A DNA stretch of 64,000 nucleotides, from positions 46,712,501-46,776,500 of the forward strand of contig NC_072896.1 of NCBI RefSeq assembly GCF_027943255.1. Reading direction: 5' to 3'. The translations under genes were made by a program, and so were the position numbers. Shown here piece after piece: positions 41,815 to 53,355 of this stretch. Position 1 is the first letter of the stretch. Every line of letters starts with the position of its first letter. The notes under the pieces were generated by a model that was not told the DNA's origin, made no database searches, and worked only from the letters and a program-made list of their open reading frames with translations. The stretch is from Anastrepha obliqua (lineage: Eukaryota; Arthropoda; Insecta; Diptera; Tephritidae).

Positions 41815-42665
41815 TCTTAATTGGCGCGATAACCGCTTACGCGATTTTGGCCGAGTTTAGCAAAGCGCGGCAGTCGTTTCTTTCTCATGCTAACCGACGC
41901 CAATTGGACACACCATGTGAAGCCACCTGATCTTTCCAACGCAGAGGAGGCCTTCCTCTTCCTCTGCTACCACCAGCATCGAATACTTTCAAGCCCGGAG
42001 CGTTTGTATCCATTCGGACGACATGACCCAGCCAACGTAGCCGCTGGATCTTTATTCGCTGCGCTATGTCTATGTCGTCGTAAAGCTCATACAGCTCATC
42101 GTTCCATCGCCTGCGATATTCGCCGTCGTCAACGTGCAAAGGTCCAATAATCTTACGCAGAATCTTTCTGTCAAACACTTCAAGCGTCGCTTCATTGGAT
42201 GTTGTTATCGTCTACGCTTCTGCGCCATACGTTAGGACGGGCATGATGAGAGCCTTGTAGAGTTTTAGTTTTGTTCGTCGAGAGAGGACTTTACTAATCA
42301 TTGGTGTTGTGTTAGTTTTGTTTGTCGAGAGAGGACTTTACTGCTCAGTTGCCTACTTAGTCCAAAGTAGCACTTGTTGGCTAGAGAGATTCTACGTAGG
42401 ATTTCAAGGTTGACATTGTTATCGGTGTTAATGCTGGTTCCTAAATAGACGAAGTCTTTTACAACCTCGAAATCATAGCTGTCTACAGTGACGTGGGTGT
42501 CGATACGCGAGTGTGCCGAGTGTTTGTTTGAAGACAGGAGGTACTTCGTTTTGTCCTCGCTCACCACCAGACCCATTCGCTTTGCCTTTTCATCCAGTTT
42601 GGAGAAGGCAGAACTAACAGCGCGTTTGTTAAGGCCGATGATATCGATCAAGGATACATAGCTCC
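41815..42665 (-). pseudogene. RTE-like LINE 3' fragment
   Basis: On the minus strand: LDEKAKRMGLVVSEDKTKY, DFVYLGTSINTDNNVNLEI, NKCYFGLSRQLSSKVLS, then after a tandem duplication FDRKILRKIIGPLHVDDGEY and RLRWLGHVVRMDTNAP, GRGRPPLRWKDQV. This is the thumb and C-terminal region of endonuclease-reverse transcriptase elements of the RTE kind. The catalytic palm is missing. It abuts the 3' end of another LINE. Confidence 0.8.
42264..42343. repeat. 48-bp tandem duplication inside the RTE-like fragment
   Basis: TTAGTTTTGTTCGTCGAGAG at 42264 is repeated at 42312 with one change. The duplication disrupts the reading frame of the fragment. Confidence 0.8.
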
Positions 42666-42689
42666 GATTATAAAGTTTCAAAAAGCCGA

Positions 42690-44700
42690 GCCAAGGAGCA
42701 CCAAGAGATTTGGTGGCTCCTAAAACACTCAGGCTAAAAAGCCAAGTGTTTTTAGGGCTCTGGAAAGAGGGTAGATAGTCAATGAGGAAAGGAGAAAAGT
42801 ATCAGAAGAAAGAGATAGGCAAGAATAGAGACAGAGACGAAGGTAGTTAGTCCTGTGAGAGTTTTCCAGACTCTGGGAATATCCTCCAGCTTTAGAGAGC
42901 GAATCTTACTCATTCTCATGGCATCGGAACCCAAAATTCGTAGCCTTGCTCTCGCAAAGTGTTCAGCGCTATCCACAGAGAAAGTGTTCAGCGCTATCCG
43001 CCTTCTCCAAGCACGAGAGGCACATCGGGTCCTTAATGACTCCAATGCTGGTCATATGCTGACCCCTTGCGTTGTGTCCTGCAATAATACCGACCGTCAA
43101 CCGAATGTCTTTTCTTCCCAGTTTTAGTAGAACGGGTATATTCAGAAACGCAGTATAAATGCGCAGTAATTGCAGCACTGGCAACACTTGCAATGTGACA
43201 AGTGATGCAATTGATAGATTTGTTGACGATTTGCAAAAAGATTTGTTGCATTTATGAACGCGTTTTACACTAAAATGGAAGTATTATTGAGTTTAGTTGT
43301 TGACGATATATTTGAAGTAAAAAGAGATAGTTTTTTGCTAAATTTAAGAAAAAAAAGACGTGTAAAGCTAAAAAGAAGATCACATATAGTAAGATGTTCA
43401 TTAAAACGAAAAATTCCCAAAAATAAATCTTTTTTTCCTAGTCGCTAATGCTTTTTAATTTATTGTGATTGTAATTCATTCCTTTTCCAATTTTCAAAAA
43501 AAAAAAAAAATCTTTTTTTGAAACAATTAGAAAATTTTCTAATTTTTCAAGAAAAATTTAATAAAATATGGTTTTAATAACGTATATTTAATATATCTTT
43601 GCATTAAAAGCTAAAAAAATTAGTTTTATACTCACTTTTCATCAGACATCGTACTAGCGTAATCAGCGGCAGTGTGAAAATTTTTGCTGGAAATAATGCA
43701 CGACTTTTGATACAAAAATGGCGTTTTGGAACGCGCTGCATTTGCAGTACTGCCATATTTGCATTTCTGAACGCATTGCCAACACTGCAAAAGTACGTTG
43801 CGCATTATACTACGTTATTGAATATACCCAAAGTTTGACAGTTTTCAGTTCGGACTTGTCACAAAACACTTTGCAGTTCTGCAGCGTTCTAGACCGGACC
43901 ATCGCTCTTTATGTAGATTGCCTACATAATCGCTGATCCAATTCATGATTATTAGGCCTGGCCCTTGTGGTGGAGCCGCTGATCTACGTTTGGCCAATTC
44001 ATCGGCCATTTCATTTCCTTGAACACCGGAGTCTCCAAGAACCCATATAAGTACAAGCCTGTTCTGACTTTCGACTGAATTAAACTTCTTCTTAGATTCT
44101 TGAACAATTTTTCAGGTTTACTTCGCGTTCTCGAGGGCCTTCAGTGCAGCCTGATTGTCACTGAAAACTCCAATCTGTTTCTCGCTCCATCTCCTCTCGA
44201 TTATCCATTCGGCTACTTTCAGGATGGCAAAAATTTCCTATTGGAAAACAGTGGCCATTTGCCCCATAGCGTAGTGATACTTATTACTATGGTTTAAGTA
44301 CCATCCGGCTCCAGACTCTATTTCATTCTCGGACCTATCGGTAATGGAAATATTCGTCAAACCTTCCTGAATGCATTCTGGATTGCATCTGACATCAAAT
44401 TTCCTTCCAAATGAAACTATGGGTATCAGGTCGTCTTTAGATGTCAAAAACAGTGGATACAGCACAGATAGCAACTTAAAGATTTCTCTGTGTTCCGAAG
44501 TTCCGTCTTCGTGTCAGAAACCATATTTATGGAGTCTACACATTGCTTTTATTACTTCCTGTTGGATTTTAGAATCAAGCATAGCATTTACAGCATCGCC
44601 GGAGGTTGTACTCCTGGTGTCCGTAATGCATAAACATACACTTCTTTGCAACCTGTATAGTTCCCGGATTGTGGACTTAAAAAATCGAAATACTTACAAA
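42690..44700 (-). pseudogene. LINE fragment (RNase H and C-terminus) interrupted by a Harbinger element
   Basis: Minus-strand reading from 44700: LQRSVCLCITDTRSTTSGDA, AMCRLHKYGF, SVLYPLFLTSKDDLIPIVSF, then RNase H (ESGAGWYLNHSNKYHYAMGQ, EIFAILKVAEWIIERRWSE, LVLIWVLGDSGVQGNEMADE). After the Harbinger insert (43134-43829) it resumes VLLKLGRKDIRLTVGIIAGHN and CLSCLEKADSAEHFLCG, ending near RVWKTLTGL. It is 5' truncated with a few stops. Confidence 0.85.
43134..43829. mobile_element. Harbinger-like element, strongly deleted (696 bp)
   Basis: Ends GGGTATATTCAGAAACGCAG and (reverse complement) GGGTATATTCAATAACG are inverted. The plus strand has the transposase first exon (43254-43448, MNAFYTKMEVLLSL). 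The minus strand near 43657-43640 has the first exon of the SANT gene (MSDEK followed by GTGAG). So the same two-gene family as 37021-38039 is present, in opposite orientation and diverged. It interrupts the LINE at 42690-44700. Confidence 0.75.
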
Positions 44701-45054
44701 GGTTCCTGAAAATTTGTGTCCAAATATGTTGCTAATTTTTTAGCTACGATATGGTTACACAAATTTGCACTAAAATAATTTGTTTCAGTCGACTTCGCAT
44801 TCAAAACATCAAATTTTATCCATGTAATTATTTTTACTCTTCTTATTTTATTTATGCACCAAAATGCCAATTTGAATGCAATTTAAATTTATAAATAAGC
44901 GCGATTGGCTTAATCATTTCGATCAGACGGTGTAAAGTTAATTCGTTTACCGGAACGAGTATATCACAAATACATACATACATACATATCAAGTGTGAGC
45001 TTAACAGTGTCCCAGGTTGAAAACGAAATAAGTAAATTTTAAGGATAATTGAAT
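44701..45054. other. Region without recognised genes
   Basis: A short CATA repeat lies near 44970-44990. Nothing else is recognised. Confidence 0.4.
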
Positions 45055-45250
45055 TGAATAGCGTCTCTGATGGTCAGAATGGATGACAACAGAATTCCAA
45101 AGAAGGCTTTTAACTGTCACATTTTGGGTAACAGAAAGCGCGGATGGCCACCAAGAAGGTGGGCGGTTGACATGGAAGACGACCTGCGTAGCGTGAACGC
45201 TCGAAAAAACCATGCAACGAACCGATGCGTATGAAGCGCAATAGTAAAAG
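45055..45250 (+). pseudogene. RTE-like LINE C-terminal scrap
   Basis: The frame reads VRMDDNRIPKKAF, RKRGWPPRRWAVDMEDDLRS, the C-terminal HxxRM...GRPxxRW...D signature of RTE-type proteins. Only about 60 residues remain. Confidence 0.65.
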
Positions 45251-45664
45251 AAGCATTGGTTGACACCCGACAAATTTCTTGTTTCATGTACAATTTTAGG
45301 AGTTAATTTATCACAACAAAATTAAAGGGGTGTTTACATCTGTGACAATTTTCTAAAACTTTGCTTTGTAACTGATAACTTTATGTGACTATGTAAATCC
45401 ATAGCCATCGAATATCAAGCGGTTGTATGGTAGGTTTCGATATTTATCAGGGATCAAAATTGTAGTCCGAAAAAGTGGAGCTCCACTTATTTGCATAATA
45501 CACGACTTTTTGGGAACATACTATTGTGGGAAAAAGTAAGGTGAATTTATTTGTCAAACTTCGCGGGATTAAAATTTCGCTCTAGTTATTTTTTTCATGA
45601 GTTGGCAGCACTGTTAATAATATCTGGGCCAACTTTCATGTATCAAATTTTGTGTCAAAAGCGA

Positions 45665-46560
45665 AATTAAGTGCGCGGATGCATTCCGAATGTTGACTGT
45701 GTCATACGGAGAAGCTACTTTGGACCAAAGCAACATTTATCGGTGGTACAAAATGTTCTCAGAAGGCCGAGAAGATGTGAACGACGGAAAGTGTGCCGGA
45801 CGCCCGAGCACTTATACAATAGACGAAAAAATTGATGAAGTGAAGAAAATTGTATTGGCCAATCGTCGAATCACCGTTAGAGAAATTGCTGAGGACCTAC
45901 ACATGTCGAGTGGCGCGTGCCATTCGATTTTTTTCAACGATTTTGGCATGAGACGGGTCGCTGCAAAATTCGTACCAAAACTGCTCAATTTCGACCAAAA
46001 GCAGCATCGCCTGAGCATTGCTTATGAGATGTTGGACTATGTCCGCGACGACCCAAATTCGGATCCATAGGGTCATAACTGGTGACAAATAGTGGAAACC
46101 AAAGCTCAATCATCTCAATGGAAGCTGCCGCACGAACCAAAACCGAAAAAAGCGCGCCAAGTTCGGTCAAATGTAAAAGTTTTGCTTACCGTTTTCTTCG
46201 ATTGCAGGGGCGTTGAGCATCATGAGTTCTTGCCACAGGGTAAAACGGTTAATAAGGAAAATTACCTGCAAGTATGTGCAATTTGCCCGAAACAATCCGC
46301 TAGAAACTCCCGGATTTGTGGAAAAACAAAAATTGGCTTTGCATCACGATAACGCCATTGCTCACACATCGTTGCTTGTGCGCGACTGTTTGACCAAAAT
46401 CAACACACTAATTATGCCATAGCCACCGTATTTCCCAGATCCGGCCCCCTGTGACTTTTCCTTGTTCCCGAAACTGAAGAGGCCCATGAAAGGACGACGC
46501 TACGCTACGATTGACGAGATAAAGACGGTATCAAGGAAGGAGCTGACTAAGATAAAAAAA
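45665..46560 (+). pseudogene. mariner transposase pseudogene (GVMH/FLJ37770-like lineage)
   Basis: The first open part (45690-46070) reads RMLTVSYGEATLDQSNIYRW-like, YKMFSEGREDVNDGKCAGRPS, IVLANRRITVREIAEDLHMSS and FVPKLLNFDQKQHRLSIAYE. A premature stop and frameshift near 46068 remove the first catalytic D. It continues ETKAQSSQWKLPHEPKPKKA, VLLTVFFDCRGVEHHEFLPQ, then a shifted LHHDNAIAHTSLLVR and PPYFPDPAPCDFSLFPKLK. Only a few lesions separate it from an intact gene. Confidence 0.85.
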
Positions 46561-46750
46561 AAAAATACCAGTCTAACGGTTAGACTTGATAGAAGTGAAA
46601 CCTTCCGTAAAACAAACTGAGAGAGAATAAGACGAAAGCAGCATTAGGAGCGGGATAATTATAGGTTCATTATAATATTGCTATAAAGTTCATATTTTAT
46701 TTTCTTCATTTTATCATTATTCATCCTCAATGTTTTCAATTTCAACAAAT

Positions 46751-47403
46751 CGCACCCTAAATACAAAAGGGCCACAACTCAAAATACCAAGATTTTCAGG
46801 AGAGACGAAAAACGTTTTATGTAAAAATTATTGTAATATTTAAAGAAAATATTGTTCCATCATGAAAATATACAACATTGAAGAAGGTTCTACTATATTT
46901 TTCTCAATTTTATTTTATGTTTGCGAAAATAAAACAAAATTTTGATTTATGACTCTTTAACTGAAATTTTTTCGATTAAGTAGTGATATTTTCTTAAGTT
47001 GTGCCTTTTTAACTGATAAAATGTTTTAATTTTATAAGTTCCCTAACCTAATTGAACTCACTTTTCACAACTAAAGAGGCACAATGCAAAATAATATACC
47101 ACGAAATTTATCACTTTTTACAGTTATAGAGGCAGAACTCAAAATAAAACTCTTTATGTGTAATAAAAGTAATCAGCTGTTCTTGAGCCCATTAACGCAA
47201 CTAAAAATAATTCTCTTTAATTGATCGTGCAAAAGCAACACACTTGACATAAAAATAGACATAACTGTATTTTTCCAGTTAAAGAAGATAGTTATGTGAA
47301 CGAAATATTTGCAGCAGTTAGAAATGTGTACTCTGAATTAATTTATGCAAAAAACTCAGTTTTGGAAAATTTTGAGTTGTGACCCTTTTGTATTTAGGGT
47401 GCG
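46751..47403. mobile_element. TIR element of unknown superfamily, copy 1 (653 bp)
   Basis: Ends CGCACCCTAAATACAAAAGG are inverted for about 35 bp and flanked by AAAT (46747-46750 and 47404-47407). The motif RGGCNNAACTCAAAAT recurs internally in both orientations. No coding sequence is present. A shorter relative lies at 62242-62494. Confidence 0.85.
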
Positions 47404-47605
47404 AAATGATACGAGTGGTTTATGATAGATAAAATATGATACAAATGCTTTGGTTTCGATGTTGTCAAAAAAAAATACCCAAACGGACCGAAGAAACAGA
47501 CTTACAAATTTCTTCCATTTTCGTCCACTTGTATTCATATAAAAATTTATGCCTCTTCCCACCAAAGCTAAATGTATTAGTATATTTTTTCTTGTATTTA
47601 TTCAA

Positions 47606-47752
47606 GGCTGAAATCCCGGCGGTAATGTAATACCGGGTCAACCCGTGGCAGAGAAGGAGCAAGCCGCCCCTAAAACACTCCGCCCATTTCCAAAAATTAG
47701 TTTAACATTTGTTGTCCTCCGATGGAGGATCTATCAGATGTTAAGCTGATAA
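47606..47752 (-). pseudogene. U2 snRNA pseudogene, 5'-truncated
   Basis: The minus strand begins TTATCAGCTTAACATCTGAT and continues through GGACAACAAATGTTAAACT, the Sm site ATTTTTGG, GGCGGAGTG, GCTTGCTCC, and the terminal stem ACCCGGTATTACATTACCGC to GGGATTTCAGCC. This covers roughly nucleotide 45 to the 3' end of U2. The branch-recognition and 5' region are absent or replaced. The 3' stem-loops are well kept, so it is a fairly young copy. No PSE-like promoter is recognisable upstream. Confidence 0.85.
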
Positions 47753-47828
47753 CCACACTACCTAGTCAATACATTTTAAATAATAAACCTAATAAACCCT
47801 TTTGAGAATTACACGCTCACAAAAATTA

Positions 47829-48026
47829 TTTATATCAACATATAATATAACGCTTCGTAACTAAATAACTTTTAGGCCAACAACGACAGCATGGCGCGGT
47901 AGCCGAGCGACTAGAAATGTGAGCTTCCGATCCAAAATCCTCGGTTCGAATCACAAGAAAAAATAAAAGTTATTTTTATTTAGTTCGTCGCTACTTTTAT
48001 ATCAACATATAATATAACGCTTCGTA
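47829..48026. repeat. 31-bp direct repeats flanking a tRNA-like insert
   Basis: TTTATATCAACATATAATAT plus AACGCTTCGTA occurs identically at 47829-47859 and 47996-48026, enclosing 136 bp. The insert contains a tRNA-like sequence (47893-47955). It could be a SINE insertion with a long target duplication or a local tandem duplication. Confidence 0.7.
47893..47955 (+). pseudogene. tRNA-like sequence (SINE head or tRNA pseudogene)
   Basis: An A-box-like TAGCCGAGCGAC (47900-47911) and a B-box GGTTCGAATCA (47943-47953) have tRNA spacing. The acceptor stem does not pair, and an A-rich stretch follows, so it is not a functional tRNA. It differs in sequence from the main SINE family. Confidence 0.6.
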
Positions 48027-48464
48027 GCCAAGTAGGTCGCTTTTTTCGTTTCACTTTTCCTCAAATCACTCCCAACGATTCTAAAGAAGTTTTCACTTCA
48101 AAAAATAATTTTTTGCAGAGCTTCGAAGATAGGAAAAAACGTTGGCACAAGGGCATAACATCTCATGGGGACTACTTTGAAGGGGACAAAATAGATATTA
48201 ATGAATAAATAAATAATATTTGAAAAAACATAAAATTCGCGATACTTTTTGAACACATCTCGTTTATAAATGACAAATCTGGTTTAATTAGGGGGGTAAA
48301 CATCTAGAGCGGACATTTTGTCATTCGCATGGAATCATTAACTTAAATGTAAAGTGCAACATACCAGACATGGAGGTAGAATACGAGCTTGTATGAAAAA
48401 GTACTTCCATTCCATTTTCATTGATATACAAGTGGTAAGCCAAGATTGAAACATGAAGTGCTGA

Positions 48465-48683
48465 CTAGAGCTTCTTGAGCTGCCGGTCTAAAACCTTAAG
48501 ATACCTATTTTGTAGACGCCTAGAAATCCGGAAGAGAAGAGCAGAGATTTTATAATAGTCTGAGGGATGCAGCAATTCCACAAATTCATCCACTCTGCGC
48601 ACTCGAATAGATTCGTTTAGTATCCTAATGCGTTCAAGTAAAGAAAGAACGTGTGCTCGTATAAACCATCGGCCATCGGCCAT
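48465..48683 (-). other. Unrecognised 72-codon open frame
   Basis: The frame reads MADGRWFIRAHVLSLLERIR and ends LKVLDRQLKKL, with Arg/Leu-rich helices. I recognise no family. It could be an old coding fragment or chance. Confidence 0.2.
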
Positions 48684-49655
48684 CGTTATAGCAGAAGCTT
48701 GATAAGTTCACAATATTTCGCAGAAATTTTACTACATACCAAGAGCTAGAAACAAACCACTGTGCAGGCTGAACGCTGCTTTCTAATAGTGCCATATTTG
48801 CATATTTCTATTGTATGTGCAAATGTGCATGTGTTAGTGTGTGATACTAAATTGTATACCATTAGAATATTCATTGAGCGGCCTTTAAAGTCACACACGA
48901 GGTCAACATTTTTATTATACATTAAAATTCGTACATTTTCTAGATGATTACATTCATTGATTACATAAAGCGAATGCATGCAAATTAATACAAAAAATGT
49001 CCGCAGTTACGGTTAGAGATTTCGTTCATGCGGCCCATAATATTATGTCTGCATTGCATGGTGGCTTGTTTAATAACGTATGTTATTAAATTAGTTGCAA
49101 TTTGCATAAATTTTGCACTAATTCTCGCGCAAATATAGTTTTTTTTTTCTATTTCGATTTATGTCAACCAATGAATGTAGTTATGTATGTATCGACATGT
49201 GTACTATAGATACAAGTACAGGGGGAAATAGTAATTTTTCAAAATCCCTACCAGAACCAACAGAGGTGTTTTGCAGTTAGGATAAAACCGGCCATGCATT
49301 TTATGCATCAATAGTTATAAGCCCTTGCGCAAAATACATGCTTACATATTACAAATACATAACTCACACATACATACATATCTACTCGTAAAAAAAGTAT
49401 AAGAATGTATGCATTTATCTTAACCCAACAAACCATACGTATCAAAATAGGGACTTCACTGATTTATGCGCGTAAAATTTTCAAAAATTATCTGAAATCA
49501 CTCATCGCCTTTTTGTGTTAAACAGATTCATTAGAAATTGTCCTAAATGAGCTCCTGAAGGGAGTATTTTCCGATTCTCGTACCTGTACACAAATAAGAT
49601 CCCCCTCAATTCGCCTCAATAAAGTACTCGGATCTACAATAAAATTAATATTTAG
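48684..49655. other. Region without recognised genes
   Basis: Only short simple repeats (CATA near 49365-49380) are visible. Confidence 0.4.
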
Positions 49656-50090
49656 TCGGCCAGCCTTTATTTTCTCTCACAACATTCAGTCTGCTTGGCA
49701 TGGATTCGATCAGCTTCTTGCATATTAAAGAATCTATGATATTTCACGCCACTCTTTCTTAATGGCATTTTCTAGGTCTTTTTCAGTTGGGTTTCTAAAT
49801 GAGCCCACAGATGTTCAATTACATTGATGTCTCGAGATTGTGGAGGTTTTTCAAGTATTTTAGAGCAGTTCTATGTACATAAGCAATTGACGAACATCAA
49901 GTGCCTCATGCTTGGGATCGTTGTCTTGATAGTACTGGAAATTGTCCTTAACTCCCAAATTTTAAGCACCAAATTTTCTTTCATAATTATTAGGTATTGT
50001 TTGTGGACCAAATTGTCGTTAATGAAGCACAAATTTCCGGTGCCAGCAGCGGACATACAACCCCATTGACGCTTTGTGAATTTTATTCTC
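49656..50090 (-). pseudogene. Tc1-like transposase C-terminal pseudogene
   Basis: On the minus strand: WGCMSAAGTGNLCFINDNLV, then a decayed middle, then LEKPPQSRDINVIEHLWAHL (the PPxSPDLNPIEHLW motif with the catalytic E region), and SMPSRLN-like terminal remains. The N-terminal half is absent. It encodes no enzyme. Confidence 0.75.
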
Positions 50091-50239
50091 TCAATCTCGT
50101 TGATGAAAGATTTTTTCGTGCAACTCTTCCATTATAATAATTCTTTCGCAACACTATACGTACACTTTCGGGCTTGCTTAGGAGCGCTCAAATTTGGATT
50201 TTTCTTCATTCAAAAATTACATTTCAATGTTTTGAAAAC

Positions 50240-50950
50240 CTTGAGAAACTGCTTCGGTAATAATAATCTAAAGAAACCTCTGACAGCCGTTTATGAGTGG
50301 TATGAATGCTTCAGAAGAGACCGTTAGTCCATCGAGGATGACATAGAGAGAACGTAGTGGCAGGCCGTCAACATCGGAAACTGATGAAAATCGCCTATGG
50401 ATACGTTTAGGTCATTGTGATTAATATTTAAGTTTTCGCCGTATTGCTGCGAAATTGGATCCAAAGGACCATGCAAAAGCGAACCACATCGATATCGCGA
50501 AAGACATGATTTCCAAGGTTGTAAACGAAACGTGGGTTTATGAGTACGACACGCAACCCAGGCAGCAGGCGAGTGAGTGGAGAGCTCACAATGAACTAGG
50601 ACAAAAAGAGCCATGTCGTTTTCAGTCAAAAAGGGAGCGATACTCACGTTTTTTTGGATTACAACGGTATTGTACACCACGAATTTTCGCCAGTTTGCCA
50701 GAAGGTCAGAGAGTTATCAAGGACTATTATTTGGGAGTTATGAGACGTTTACCTGAACCGATTCGCCAAACAAGAAAAGATTTGTGGAGAAAAAACTCGT
50801 AGATTTTGCACCATGAGAACGCTCCGTCGCACACTGCCATCAGTGTTCGTGAATTTTTGACCAAGATCGCAAAGAATACTATCCAACAGCCATCGAATTC
50901 ACCCGTTAGGGCTCCCTGCGATTTTTTTGTTTTTCTATTTGATTGAGTCA
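50240..50950 (+). pseudogene. mariner transposase pseudogene (FLJ37770-like), deleted
   Basis: Blocks in order: AVYEWYECFRRDR, RSGRPSTSETDENR in a shifted frame, AKANHIDIAKDMIS, VVNETWVYEYDTQPRQQASEW (the catalytic D of the usual GDE is replaced by NE), QRVIKDYYLGVMRRLPEPIR, then HHENAPSHTAISVREFL. The second catalytic motif HHDN is HHEN here. It is thus inactive even where open. Confidence 0.8.
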
Positions 50951-51003
50951 AAAAACTATTAAAGGGAAAACAAAAATATTGCAATATAAATTTATAAACC
51001 CAC

Positions 51004-51112
51004 AGCGGCTTGAAACTGTAGGTGCCTCCATTTGTGAAACAACATTAAGACCCACCTCACATATAGGAGGAGGAGCTCAGCGAAACAATCACAAAGGGTG
51101 TACGTGCCATTT
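51004..51112 (+). repeat. tRNA-derived SINE, 3' half
   Basis: CGGCTTGAAACTGTAGG to GGGTGTACGTGCCA matches the body and end of the SINE family; the tRNA head is missing. Confidence 0.7.
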
Positions 51113-52290
51113 ATGTATGTATATATGTAAATCATTCGACAATCGTGTCTACAATATTTGTCGTTCGCACTTGTTCTTGAACCTCTATGTTGACTATCAA
51201 GCTAAGAAATTAAGTCCTCAGCCAAGTCTGGAGTTAAGGGGAATAGGTTTTAGATACTGTAATTTCACCGTTTTAATTAAAACCACTAATTCTTGTTTTC
51301 TCGTTTGAGTTAACCATCAAAATTGTTGTCGATTAGAATGCGATAATGCGAATAATAACATTGCGAATATCGTTAAAATACGTTAGTGAATTCCACAACT
51401 GGGTTTAACGCAGGACTATGATTATGCGGCACACAGTGCTGTTGACGATGAGTCTTTCTAAGGAGGCTGGGTCTCTAATTAAAGAAGGCGGTCCGTGTGT
51501 GATAGAAATGGTCTTGCAATTACACCCTGAGCATGCTTGGGATATTTTTGCGCTCTGTACGCAGCAGACACTGCGTGCTGAAAGGTTAATTTGTTTAGAA
51601 GCTGCGAGGAGTTTTCGGTTCGATTGAATGAAAAATTTGTATATGAAATGTTTCTATGCATTTATTATTTATTTTATTTATTTATTTAATGCTATGACAA
51701 AATAGTTGCCAAATATATTTATCGAAAGAAAATATGTCGTATATTGATTTAACCTTGTCAAAAACTGTATTAATGCTTTATGCAGATGCATTATTATGGG
51801 GGCAATAACTTTTGTTTATCCAGGAAAAAATGTTTCTAAAAGCTTAAAATTTTTCTCAAATTCTTCCAATCCTCAGAGAAAGCACACTTGTGCCCTAACT
51901 TATTTTACAAAAATTTTGCTAGAGTACTTCCTTTAGCCTTTCAAAACACTAGAATGCTGTACGGCTTGTACGAATGCTGAGTTTTGAAACGACACAACAA
52001 CAAAGCGAAAATGAAAAGGTACTACCAACATTTGCAAAATATGCAACGGCAGAACAAAAGCTTATTTTCGGAATGAATTGCAGTATAACAAATGCAACCC
52101 TGTGTCAGTTGCTACTTTTTCAGCTTAACTGTTTAATTTATTATATAATTCAGTATTCAGTTCATTCAATGTAGGTATAATACAGTATACGATTTTAGCG
52201 CTTCATTTCATATCTGCAGTATGCAAAATTTCCATATTTATTTATAATCAAATTTTTTTGTCTCAAAATACTCTCTCCATATCTCTGTTT
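51113..52290. other. Region without recognised genes
   Basis: An open frame at 51418-51627 (MIMRHTVLLTMSLSKEAGSL) has no recognised family. No repeat ends are visible. Confidence 0.4.
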
Positions 52291-52299
52291 AATTGAAAA

Positions 52300-52690
52300 A
52301 ATCTAGCAGAGGAAACCTCTAAAAGCAGGCTGAGAGAGGCTGCAGATAGACAAAACTGATGTTACCTGTCATGGCCGCCCGACTGTCGCAGCTCCTCTTG
52401 TCACTAAGCAGAGGTGACTGTAGGAAGCTGGTTGGACTGATGACAGGCCACTTTCTATGCGCAAAACACATGAAAAGGTAGGCATCTCAGACAGTGTACT
52501 CTGCCCAGCTTGTTAAGATGAGGATGAGACGGCGGACCACTTCCGATATGTCTCCCCGCCTTCGCTCTAATCAGGCTTGAGGTCTTTGTCACTGATGTGT
52601 TAGGAAGCGACCGCCTTGGCTCCTTGGCACCACAAGATCTACTCAGATTTCTTCGCAGGTTGAGTAGATTTAAAGAAAATTAAAAAGGGA
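52300..52690 (+). pseudogene. LINE C-terminal scrap
   Basis: The frame around 52420-52560 reads CRKLVGLMTGHFLCAKHMKR and VLCPAC.DEDETADHF, the C-terminal zinc-like region of non-LTR elements, followed by DLLRFLRRLSRF-like remains. Stops are frequent. Confidence 0.65.
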
Positions 52691-53355
52691 ATTCGAGTTT
52701 ATTGTGTCTGAGTGCTATGCTTGCTAGTCTGTTCCGACGAAAAAAAAACCGTTTATAATTTTTGTATTGTTCTCAAATGGTTTAATAAAATTCTTTAAAG
52801 CTCAAAGTTTCTAAGAGCTCCATATTTGGTTTGCTGGGAATTTATTGGTTGTTAGAGAATTTTCAACTATTTTGTTAATTTTCTATGTTTTTCACATTAT
52901 TACAAAATATTTTATTTTATAGTGTTCATATAATTCTTACACACTCATGAATTAAAGCAGATACAGTCATTATCCATTGAATTGTGACCGATTATGCGTA
53001 GTGCGTTTTTTGCATTAAGGGAGGACAACAAAATACCTCAATTCTATGCAGTTAAAAAATTAGAAAGTATTGAAAAATTCTGTACTTTGAAAATATAAAT
53101 TAAAATATAAACTTTGCCGAAGGAACCATACCTCTAAAACGAATTCTGACGTCCCCCAATTTGGGTCGAACTTTTTAGTTTCTTTTCTATAACTCACTTA
53201 AGTTAATTTTTTCATTTACATATGTTCTGACTAAATAAATTTCTTAAAAGAAAAAATAGATATTATTATAAATAAATAAAAATGAAGAAGTTGCAAAAAA
53301 AAATGTATTAGACACGTACAGAAACGAATGTGCATTACTAGAAGATGTTGCTGAG
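52691..53355. other. Region without recognised genes
   Basis: AT-rich sequence without recognised features. Confidence 0.4.

Noticed and set aside
47893..47955. Functional tRNA gene
   Set aside because: A and B boxes are present but the acceptor arm does not pair and no proper anticodon arm can be drawn.
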